A DNA stretch of 64,000 nt from Rosa chinensis (lineage: Eukaryota > Streptophyta > Magnoliopsida > Rosales > Rosaceae), in assembly GCF_002994745.2 (NCBI RefSeq), contig NC_037090.1, positions 4,523,501-4,587,500 on the forward strand. The letters are read 5' to 3'. The notes under the pieces were generated by a model, which was not told the origin of the DNA, did no database searches, and worked only from the letters and a program-made list of their open reading frames with translations. Made by a program: the position numbers and the translations under genes. This document shows positions 1 through 9,286 of this stretch, one piece after another (within the stretch, counting starts at the first letter, position 1; each line of letters opens with the position of its first letter).

Positions 1-2951
1 GATATGTTGTTATGTGATGTGATCTTGTGGTTGATGTGTTCAGTTGTTGCATCATGTAGTTTAACACAGATATCAAATTTATTAAGTTTTTGAATTTTGC
101 AAGCAAATTTGGGAATTTGCAGATGGTTTAGCCAGGTCAAGCCGAACCCATATAAAGATGCTTATTATTTGACTCCAAGTGAGTTCGCATTAGGTGATGT
201 ATATGTAAATCAAACCCTGGCTAGGAAAGTGGACCATCTAGTTTGTAGTTTTGTACTGAATCAGATCTAGTTTTAATCAAATTAGCAATTAAATTTGTTT
301 ACCCCAACAATAGATGTTTGGCTGAGTATGTCATGTTTTGAAGCTGAGCATGCCTATGTAGCATATTATACTCCTTATCATTCATAGAACCGCCCCAAAA
401 ACATGGTCCAATGAGGGTAACCTTTCCAAACTCGACGGAAGCATATCGTCATTCTGCATTCCCCTTCTTCGACGGGTCATTGTACGAGTTTATTTGGTGA
501 CTAATGAGGCCATACTCGTTGAAGAATTAAAATGATGCCTCCTTCTAAAAGTCCAAAAAAAAAAAAAAAAAATTCTCCCAGATTCATCATAATCAGTAAT
601 TCAATATCCATGTCAACCAGATTGGAAATCTCCCCCTTACTCATACCAATATCTCCCTTGGCATCCGATAAAACCCCCATTGGATTTGAAGAGAGTCAAG
701 AGCACAAGAAGATGAAAAGCGCATACAATATCAGTTCAGCAATAAACAATCCGAATGTGTTAATTGATTGCAGAGAAACAGGAGGGAAAGAAAATAGAAT
801 TAAAAAAGGTACTAGGCACACAACAAGGCAAGCACTTTTTCACTAAGAATGTGAAAGCGAGATAGTGAGAAAACAGGCTTCTTGTTGACAGTAACAAATC
901 AATATACATTCAAGTGTGAAGAAATGGAATAAAACATTCCAGTTCTGCACATTTTTTCTTTCTATTGTTAATAACCAGCTCATATCTTAATGATCTACTA
1001 ATCAACCTTTATTTCCAAAAAAGAAAGAAATGCTTATAGCTGTGGTTCTTATATATGTCATATTATAGCTGTGGCTCTTATACATGTCACATTATAGCTG
1101 TGGTTCTTATACAAGTCATATTTTCCGTGCTATCATCATGCTTCTTAGTAGCATTCTAACTTTAATCTACCAAAATACTACAACCAGTTAGAAGCGTATG
1201 CTCGCTCTCTCATCAATCAAAAGGGTTGGAATTCAAACCCAACTCTCATTTTAATCTGGAAGAGTACCTATTTCAATAAAATCCAAATGCAGTAAATCTC
1301 CATAGTCAACACCAAACAAATTCATCATCATCAATATCAAAATGCAGCTTCCTCAAAAACTGCTGCTTGATCCATCTGCACCTCGTCTCTCTTTTCCATC
1401 CATCCCAAATATTTCCTTTCTTTCTTCAAACCTGAAACAGGAACTTTCCCTAGTCAATTTCGAGTAACACACATTTTACAGCATTCAAAATAAAATTTCA
1501 ACACAAAGATGTATATCATAGTTATAACTCAAATTCCATAAAATAAAATAAAAATAGAAAAGCTTTTTGCATAACCTAGGAACTCTTAATCTATTAGGCG
1601 TACTGGATGCATAACGAAGACCTTAAGAGTTGCAGACTGAACCCTCCCATCCCAGAAAGACAATGATGAACAGCGTATTCTTATCACTTGCATTTGAGAC
1701 AGTTGTTGCAATTTCCCCCTTTAGGGTTGTCCTAAACCTCAAACCCCCATGTTCAAATCACTCCACATGGTCCAATTCTTAAGACTGCAAGGAGGGAGAC
1801 CCTAAGAATGCAAACTCTTGCATGCTTTTCTGAGATCAGTCTGCTCCAAATATCGCACACTTTCCATCATCACCTATTAAAAATCCCAACTTTTAAGTAG
1901 AAGGAAATTTTGGCGCTGCTGGTTTACTTTCTCAAAACCCAAGCATAGGAAAAAGGGAATGAAGGGAAGGTTCTTAAATTCGTTTCTGAAGTGTTAAATG
2001 TTCTCATTTCTCAAGCTTTTTCATATGAGTCAGGACAGGAATGACTAGCATTTTAAGTGGGTATCAGACTGTTCAAAGTGTTTAAATGCTTGATCAGTAA
2101 AACAGTAAAACTTGGTGGTGACCATTTGTTTCAAACTAGTAACCATTAATAGAAATAACTATCCCGTAAAGCCTTACCCAAGAAGGTAACAAGACAAATT
2201 GTACGTGTTGATATGTATGATGCATGCAGATCAAAATAGTCTCCATCAAACTCTTTGCGGCTGAGAAAATGAAAAATAGCATAGCAATACAACTATAATG
2301 AGCAAACCTTTGCAGACTAGCTAGCCAAACACAATTCACTGGGAAGAAGCCAAAGAAAAAAAAGAGAAAAAACTGATACAGTAATGGGTTCTGCAAAAAT
2401 CTTGTGCTCAACCAAAAGAGGATGAATGCGTCTTACTATGATGGTATGGAGCATAAACTTAAATGATGGACAAATGCCAAAACCACCCCCAATTAACAGT
2501 GAAAATGTATGACAATGTTCTATAACATTTCAAGCACTCCATCCCAAATTATGTGCAAACAAAAGCAATTATGCTAGAGTCTAGTAAGCACTACGCACTG
2601 TGAAAGGGTTTTCAGAATTATGACACACAATCAATATATAATAACATTATGTGAACACAATCTTTAATTTAGGGTTCTGGAGAGAATTGAAGCTCAGGGG
2701 CTACGATTGATAGCATTTAAATTTTTAATGTCTGCATATGAGTATTCATACTCAAAATTGTAATTCGATGATCTGCTGCTCAGCTCTTAAATTACCTATT
2801 TAGTGTAATAATACCATGTGATCAAATTAAGCTTTAACTGATGTATTTACATTGATCGTGGTCTTAGGTTTAACTACTTAAGAAACAGATACAAATATGT
2901 CTAATGAAAAGCCAAGGTACCTTCCCATCAAAAGCTATCTTCCTTTTGCAA
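1..2951. other. Non-coding 3' flank of the RING gene, duplicated at 31650-33592 and 40651-41408
   Basis: I see no credible gene here. From about 187 onward the sequence matches 31650 onward with a few percent differences and small indels, so it marks the left part of the tandem duplication. Two poly-A-like runs (about 557 and 2350) and the short minisatellite listed separately are the only structure. At about 2115 lies the uninterrupted site into which a Copia element is inserted in the second copy. About 100 bases near 2157-2265 are absent from the second copy. Open frames here are short and show no domain. Confidence 0.7.
1033..1119. repeat. 29-bp minisatellite, three units
   Basis: Three consecutive imperfect units of about 29 bases, each containing TATAGCTGTGG followed by CTTATA and GTCA. 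The same array with three units is at 32503-32589, so it predates the tandem duplication. Confidence 0.8.
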
Positions 2952-5515
2952 TCAAATCCTAGGAATTGCAAAGTTCTCCACCACCTCATGGCAGAAGGGA
3001 CACAGCAAGTTCTGATGCTGAATCTTTTCTGCACATGGTGAGCAGATAAGATGACCACAAGGAACAAAGGCAGTGTCAACTCTATGATCAAAACAGATGG
3101 TGCAGGCATCTTCGGGCAAAGGTGGTGCAGAAGGCTGTAAAGATGGCTGTCCAAAATGGTCCAATGAAGCTTTGAGTGCCATCTCTATATCAGAGAGATC
3201 AAACCCATCATCCACCACAGAACCCAAACCAACAGCCTGAAACATTCAAACAAACAAAAGATGACATGTAAGAAGATTATAATCACCATTCCTCTCTCTA
3301 TTAGTGAGAAGTCACTAATCACCATTGAAGGCTGTGAAGATGGCTGTCCAAAATGGTCCAGTGAAGCTTTGAGTGCCATCTCTATATCCGAGAGATCAAA
3401 GCCATCATCCACCACAGAACCCAAACCAATAGCCTGAAATATTCAAACAAACAAAAGACGACATATAAGAAGCATATAATCACCATTCCACTCTCTATTA
3501 GTGAAAAGTCACTAATCACCATTCCTTTCTGTAAGTGTAACAGTATCACTAATGACTAATCACCATGATCAGTTTCTAATAGAGATCCCCTGTTGATATT
3601 TGCACCTAATCTTGCTCTGCTAATTTGAGTTATGTAAACTCATATAATTTCAGTTTTTGAAATAGTTTTTAATACGAATGGTCATAGAAAACACATCTGA
3701 TGAGTATTTAGAATCGACCTAGATTTTCCCACCCAGTAATTAGATGTTGATGACTTTGCCATGATAAAAGTAGATTCAATGATTTCTAACAGATTGAGAT
3801 TGTTACTTTAAATATACTTCATCCCACCAAATTGGTATAAAGCCTATCTAACTATCAAATTCTAAAAGCCAATATCTGTTTCAGAATTACAAAAGAAATG
3901 ACCCAAAAAACTTTCAGATTCCAAAATGTATAATCAAAACTTTGATTAATGCAGTGAGAGTGTGAGACTACTGATCGAGTTTTAAATTGAATTGCCTAGA
4001 TTTCAAAAGGTTATGTTTTCCAACAGGATTCTATCACTGAATGCTGATGCACTATCAGGTGGTGAATCGTGAAAAATGCAGCAAGTCAAAAGTGGACTTA
4101 ATAATTTCCCACAGATAGACAGCTTGTTGCATAAAACATCACAAGTCGAATCCCACACAAAACGTATCATTGAGTAAAGTGCCCCCTGCGGCCTATGCAC
4201 TCAATCTAAAGAGACATAAAGACCATCTGAATATTCTAATAACAAAACAAATTGATTCATCAAGGGCTTTGTCAATGTGATGAGAAATGACCTTCTCAAT
4301 ACCATGAGTAGTAGTACCAAAAGGAACAAAATAACCCATGACATTAATTTTAAGAGCCAAAATCTTTTTCCAGATTTAATAAGGATATTATCAGCTCATC
4401 CTGATCAGTTAATTTCATTGAGTCATGACTCTAAGAACTTTCAGCTACTAAAATTTTAAAATGTAAAAGTGTTCAACAGCTTCAGATTGTTCAAAAGAAC
4501 TAACTATAGTGTACTGGGAGTGTGAGACTACTGAGTTTTAAATTGAATTACCTCATTTAACTGGTTGCAAAACCAGTAGAATATCTCTTTGCTACCCAAA
4601 TATGGAGGTTCTGCTGGTTCCAGCAAGGAAGCTACAAAAGGTAAATAAATATATAACCAAACTGTATGTAACAGAAAAACAGAACAATCAAAATTTATTC
4701 TAACTAACTCTCCAATCCATCTTTGATCCGTAACACAGATCCTTCCTGCTTGAAAGTAGCCTTGCCCCATGCGAAATACACATCTGGTTCCTTGCCCTGG
4801 ACATTCATTCGACTCTTGCCACCATAAAATATAGCAATCCCACGATTTTTGACTGAAAAGGTAGCCCAAACGTTGAATCTCCCCACAGAGCTTGAAGTGT
4901 ACAAAAACTCGCCTTCAACTTCTTTATAACCAAGCTTAACTAAGGCGTCCATTGTCTCAATGCCTCTTCCAATGTCATTATCTCGAAAAATTTCAGCTGA
5001 AAAGAAAAACAGTAGAATCATGGAAAACTCTAATTATTTTCTAGCTATGAAAATGAAAACAATAAAAGCATAGAGCAAGGATAAAAACCTCCATTCTTAA
5101 GCAACAACTCAATCATATCGGTGTGCTGGTTCCTTATTGCACACTCCAACAGCCGGAACCCACACTCAGGACCTAAAGGATATGAAAAAAATTGTAAATA
5201 TCCTATATAGGTTTCTATCAAAGCAAACATATGATTACAATCAATCAAGCATAAACTGACAGTAGTTATTGGCAGTTTTGTCGCATTGAAGGCCCTTTGA
5301 AGTATCTGCATATTCCTTTGGAGTCAATGATGCCCCTCTAAAACACTGAAGTTCATATTTTAATTAGAAAAAAAAAAATTCTCCAAAGTCAAGAAACTGA
5401 ACTAATAAACTAGATTTCTAACTACCTTTCTTTTAGACACGATGTTGTGTTTTAAAGCACAGCTTTTGAACCACATTTTGATATCCTGCTCCGAAATGAA
5501 TCGCATATCAATCAT
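2952..5515 (-). CDS. Ankyrin/UIM-like/RING E3 ubiquitin ligase, unit 1 copy
   Basis: Seven exons join in frame on the minus strand: 5426-5515, 5261-5345, 5089-5172, 4709-4996, 4552-4631, 3323-3433 and 2952-3236. They give 1023 bases, 340 residues plus stop. Residues about 60-95 form an ankyrin-type repeat (LLECAIRNQHTDMIELLLKN). Exons 6 and 7 each encode a ubiquitin-interacting-motif-like helix (DLSDIEMALKASL). The C-terminus is a C3HC4 RING with all eight ligands (CTIC, CGHLICSPC, CPFC). By family knowledge such proteins transfer ubiquitin from an E2 to a substrate held by the ankyrin part; the UIM may bind ubiquitin. With only one clear ankyrin repeat and an unremarkable start ATG, the N-terminus may be truncated, or further exons may lie upstream. 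Exon 6 is a duplicate of the start of exon 7 and could be skipped. A second copy is at 41409-43972. Confidence 0.7.
3118..3433 (-). repeat. Tandem exon duplication (UIM-like exon)
   Basis: About 119 bases at 3118-3236 and 111 bases at 3323-3433 are near copies, including the acceptor site and part of the adjoining intron. Both encode GLGSVVDDGFDLSDIEMALK and neighbouring residues. Both copies keep phase 0, so inclusion of both preserves the frame. The same doubling is in the unit 2 gene (41575-41890), so it is older than the segmental duplication. Confidence 0.85.
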
Positions 5516-6025
5516 AGTAAAACCACACAATTACAAACTTGAATCAAAAACTGGTTTGACAAACCTTAATCAATCTGAGTTTGTAGACTCACACAATTAC
5601 AAAATTGAATCATGAACTAGTTAGCCAAACTTTAATCAATCCGTGTTTGCAAAATCACACAATTAGAAACTTCGAATCATAAACTAGTTCGACAAAACCT
5701 AACCAATCCGATTCAGACACACAATTACAGAGAGCCTTGGACTAGTTCCTGAGTGTCACACACTAGTAGGAGGTACGAGGGAGCTCACCACCAGTTGTCG
5801 ACGACGGCGCGCACGCCTGGGAGTTCACCTCGATATGCGGCTCAGCTCAGCGAAGATTTTCGAGTGCGGAGAATGTCGAGGCAATTTTCTCACAAAAATA
5901 AAATGGGGGAATATCGAGAGTTTGTTTGTTTTGTTGGCCATACTACGTCATGCCGTATCCAATTCAAATGTGTCGTTAGAAAAAGAGATTTGTTCCCACT
6001 ATATTTAATAAACCTAATTAATTAA
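5516..6025. other. Upstream flank of the unit 1 RING gene
   Basis: This stretch holds the 66-base minisatellite (listed separately) and a more GC-rich patch at about 5770-5900 that could be a 5' leader or first exon of the minus-strand RING gene. I could not find an in-frame coding exon there. It is nearly identical to 43973-44480 in unit 2. Confidence 0.5.
5524..5727. repeat. 66-bp minisatellite upstream of the RING gene
   Basis: The string CACACAATTA recurs at 5524, 5590, 5656 and 5718, giving periods of 66, 66 and 62. Each unit also has GAATCA, CTAGTT or CTGGTT and AATCAATC blocks in the same order. The matching array in unit 2 is at 43981-44184. Confidence 0.85.
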
Positions 6026-6663
6026 GGGGGGTGAAATTTGCACCCCCAAATTTACAAACCACACCCCATTTTAATTTTTTAATAATATTTCTTTTGCCAC
6101 TTCCTAAAACACCCTCCCCCCTCTCTCTTCCTCCTCCTCCTGTAGTGAGCCCTCCTCTCTGAATCACCACCTGAAATTCTAACTTTTCCAAATCCCAGAC
6201 TCCAAATTCCAAATTTCCACTCATTTCGTTTCAAATACAAGAGCACTCGGAAAACTTCATTCTAAAATCTGTTATCAGTGCCTGAATTCGAATACAGAAC
6301 CTGAAATTTCTAGCCAAATAGAGATTAATACAATTTCACAGACTACTGTATACTGACATTGACTTTCAAACGTTAACGAAAAGCGAAAAAAGCCAAACAG
6401 GTCATCCATATTAAACCCCCAAAATTATGAATTTCCACACCCAAGAACCCCCAACCAGCTCCAATTAACAAAAACTCAAACTTTAATCAGCTACAAAAGG
6501 AAAACCAGATGAACATAAACATCACCCTGTAAATCAAGATTCTTGAAATGAAACCTCCGAAACCGATCCCCCGAGCTCAGAATCGCATCGGACAAGAGGG
6601 CCCCCTGTTCACCAAAAGCAACCAAACAGCCCAAAACAGAAACCAAATATTCGAAGCCAGTAC

Positions 6664-6903
6664 TCGCCGTCCCTATCGCCGTCGTCGAAGCCAGTCACGC
6701 TCCAAGACTGGGAGTCCTTAATCTACGATTTCCAGCACGGCGGTGCACGCCGCCACCGCTAGACCTCCGTGCACCCAATCATCATCGACCAAGCCCTCTC
6801 CTGTCTCAACAAGCGAGAATTCCCTCTCAAGCTCCAGCTCATCGTCTTCCTTGAAGAATTCTCCGACCCGCTCTTCACATCCGACCCGAACTCCCTCTTC
6901 CGG
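6664..6903 (+). pseudogene. Captured N-terminal fragment resembling plant AP-5 complex beta subunit
   Basis: One frame reads an acidic/hydrophobic segment with LQDWESLIYDFQHGGARRHR, then an in-frame TAG (6760-6762), then DQALSCLNKREFPLKLQLIV and FLEEFSDPLFTSDPNSLF. From memory this looks like the conserved N-terminus of the plant AP-5 complex subunit beta-1-like protein, an adaptor-type trafficking protein; I cannot confirm it by search. The match ends abruptly at about 6903, where RING-gene sequence begins in a different frame. The stop and the truncation make it a non-functional captured exon. Confidence 0.5.
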
Positions 6904-7267
6904 CGACGACGCCCCCGATAGAGTATCTCCTGCCGAATCCGCTACGGCCGCCGATCCCGTCGCCTCGCTCCCGGTCTTCGCCTTCTCCGCCATCAAGCAC
7001 CGCCGAGACTCCTCCACTGCGGTCGTCGCCACCGACTGCGCCGTCTGCCTCTCGAAGTTCCAGCACGACAACCAGCTCCGGCTACTCCCTCTCTGCTATC
7101 ACGCCTTCCACGTATCGTGCATCGACGCGTGGCTCCACTCCCAGCAGACCTGCCCTCTCTGCCGGTTGCAGATTTCCGCGTCCGACTCTGAGCTCATGAA
7201 GATCGGGAAGAAGAGAGAGAGAGAGAGGACCTTAGTGGTGGTCTGGAAGAGAGGGGGGGTGTTTTAG
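6722..7267 (+). pseudogene. Chimeric ATL-type RING-H2 open frame inside the TIR element
   Basis: An open frame of about 181 codons with no ATG before the RING; the first possible start is a GTG at 6743. The first roughly 60 residues are the captured adaptor-like fragment read in another frame (Ser/Thr/Pro rich). From about 6905 the sequence looks like the C-terminal half of an ATL-family E3 ligase: LPVFAFSAI, then a complete RING-H2 with CAVC, CYHAFHVSC and CPLC and the conserved ACIDAWL-like helix. The usual N-terminal membrane segment of ATL proteins is missing. The tail (after 7197) runs into the right TIR and ends at 7265-7267. The zinc ligands are intact, but the missing start and the membrane-anchor loss argue for a transduplicated relic or a non-AUG/other-transcript product. 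Confidence 0.6.
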
Positions 7268-7353
7268 GAAGTGGCAAAAGAAATATTATTAAAAAATTAA
7301 AATGGGGTGTGGTTTGTAAATTTGGGGGTGCAAATTTCACTCCCCTTAATTAA

Positions 7354-9286
7354 AAGGTGTTGGCTTGTTTGAGTAAAAAGAAAAGGAAATATACAAACTA
7401 ACGAATTAATATATCATTATACATTATAAGATATTAATAAATAGTTTTCCTCATGATAATTACAGTAACAAACTAACGAATTAAGCGAAAGAGATGGTGA
7501 GAGGGCCTCTGAAACTTGTGGAGCGACTCGGTAAGACGAAACCTAGGTTTCGGTATGGCGGCGAGGAGTCTTGTGCTCTCCTAACCAAGCAGAGGCGAGA
7601 CAATGGCGACGTAGACTGGGAGCATCCATGGTTTCTCAGGCAGCAGCGTTGGGATCTCTACAAAGGTTCTATCAGGCCCCGGTTGAGGCGACTCTCGACT
7701 GAGGGTGTTTTGTTGGTTGTGGAGTGGTGGATCGTGTCAGAAAGGCGTGGGTGTCGGGGCCTGCCGTCTTCGAGATGATCAGCCTTTACATCGTGGCGAC
7801 GTCGGGTGGCCGAGGTCAGATTTGAGCGACCAGAGGCACTAGCTGTGGTGGCGTCTGGCAGGGACGAAGGCGACTTGGGCTGTGATGCAGGCTTGCAGCT
7901 GGCGACGACAGAAGGTCTGGGACTGGTTTCTGTATCGCAGCAGGTGGCTGGGTCGCGTCTGATGGCGGGAACTGGTCTGGTGCTGGAGACGAGTGCGATA
8001 GCGGTATGCGGGTCAGAAGAGGCTCCCAAAAAATCGGCGGGAAACCCTAGTTTTGAACTAGGGTTGACCGCTGGTTATAGCTTCTGGGCCTGCTGGGTTC
8101 GGGGCTGCTTTTAGTGGGCCGTTCATGTTGATCACTGGGCCTGATTGGGGAGGGCTCAAATTTGGAGACAAGCTGCAGTGCCTCAAGAATAGCCCAAGGA
8201 GCAACCTGTTTTCGAGGTTGTTGGCTACTGAGGAGACTGAAGATGGTGCAGGTTCCAACCCTAAGGGGGTGGGACTAGTGCTATCTTAAGGTCTCTCGGC
8301 TTTTAGACATTCTGGACTCAAGCCTTTTGAAGTAGGGGTAATTTCTAAAAGCTTTCCTAAGACGTGTCTAGTTGATATTTGTACCACAACTGCGTGACTG
8401 GCAGATTGGACTAGATGAATATTTCTTCCTTAGAGAGCGAGACTACTCTTGCTTAATTTAGGCTTGCTGTTCAGCGAGCGTCCCTTAGATCTTAATGAGT
8501 TTAGAGTGGCTTAGATAGGTTATTTGGTTTGTCCTGGGCTTTCTTATGTAAGTTCTGTTAGACTCTGGCCTGTTTTTCATGGCTTTGATATCTAATAAAA
8601 TCAAATACTTTCAAAAAAAAATATAAGATTTAATATAAAAACAATATGAAAACTATCACCAAAAGTAGAATTACGTTATCAAAATTCTTAATGCTTCTTG
8701 GAATCTTGGGTGGTGGACTGTCCCTTAGATTTCAGAAAAAATTTGTATTAGAAATTCTTTATATTTTATATTTTTTTAAAATAATATTTTATTATTACAA
8801 AAACGGGTCGGATAATTAACGAATCGGATGGACCTAAATCTGTATTTAATTCGTTAAATAAACGAGTTAACTGATTCAGATCATTAACGGATCAACGAAT
8901 CAAAATTTTTGATCCAAACCTGTCTAATAACCACATATCTGAAGTAGGTCCGAATCAAAATCTGATCAATTTACATGTCTATTGAAGTGTGGGGGCCTAC
9001 GGCCCATTTTCACTCTAACTCTAGAATCTCACATGGTGACTAATCACATTAATTCAGACTACTTATAATGTTTTCTAATATGTCTTGTCATTTCTTTTTG
9101 GTTGTTAAGATATATTTCCGAACTATTTACTTCTTATAGGTTTTTAATCCTTCTTTACCAAATTGAACACAAAAATTCAATAAAATTAATGCAAAACAAC
9201 CAATTAAATACTTTGAGGTCAGTTTCGTGATTTCAACTATCTCATTGGATATATCATCATCCTTGATCAGAGTTCACTCACACACA
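7354..9286. other. Intergenic stretch before AMI1
   Basis: Bases 7354-7606 match 44480-44737 in unit 2 and end in a short open segment starting ATGGTGAGAGGGCC (7494) of unknown nature, lost beyond 7606 in both units. A retroelement-like insert follows (separate entry). About 8790-8990 is a degenerate tract of direct and inverted copies of ACGGGTCGGAT/GAATCGGAT-like motifs, typical of subterminal regions of non-autonomous DNA transposons, but I could not define its ends. The last 150 bases are the presumed promoter and leader of AMI1; no unusual site is evident. Confidence 0.5.
7607..8620 (+). mobile_element. Possible retroposed sequence or LINE 3' end with A-rich tail
   Basis: Similarity to unit 2 breaks off at 7606. 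The following kilobase is GC-richer, contains unlinked open stretches with no domain I recognise, and ends with an AATAAAA signal (8595) and an A run at 8612-8620. That fits a retroposed 3' end. I found no reverse transcriptase or RNase H and no target duplication, so the call is tentative. It could equally be original sequence lost from unit 2. Confidence 0.3.

Larger units (their letters stand above)
6026..7345 (+). mobile_element. Gene-capturing TIR element (Pack-MULE-like), 1320 bp
   Basis: The ends are inverted repeats of about 100 bases: the left end at 6026-6125 matches the reverse complement of about 7246-7345 with very few changes. Both start GGGG, then GTGAAATTTGCACCCC. The element is flanked by an 8-base direct repeat TTAATTAA (6018-6025 and 7346-7353). 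In unit 2 the same site (about 44472) has a single TTAATTAA and no element, which fixes the boundaries exactly. There is no transposase. The interior is GC-rich unlike its surroundings and carries pieces of two host genes. Long TIRs plus captured exons fit a Pack-MULE. An 8-base duplication is at the short end for Mutator and usual for hAT, so the superfamily is not certain. Confidence 0.85.

Noticed and set aside
4003..4459. Short open frames between exons 5 and 6 of the RING gene
   Set aside because: They sit in the large intron, show no domain, and are not needed for the in-frame 340-residue model.
5753..6025. Open frame of about 90 codons upstream of the RING gene
   Set aside because: No domain, no good start, and in unit 2 a one-base difference breaks the same frame. 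Probably leader or flank of the minus-strand gene.
6718..7071. Minus-strand open frames across the captured gene region
   Set aside because: They are complements of GC-rich coding sequence on the plus strand; no protein family, and the plus strand shows clear RING and adaptor-like motifs.
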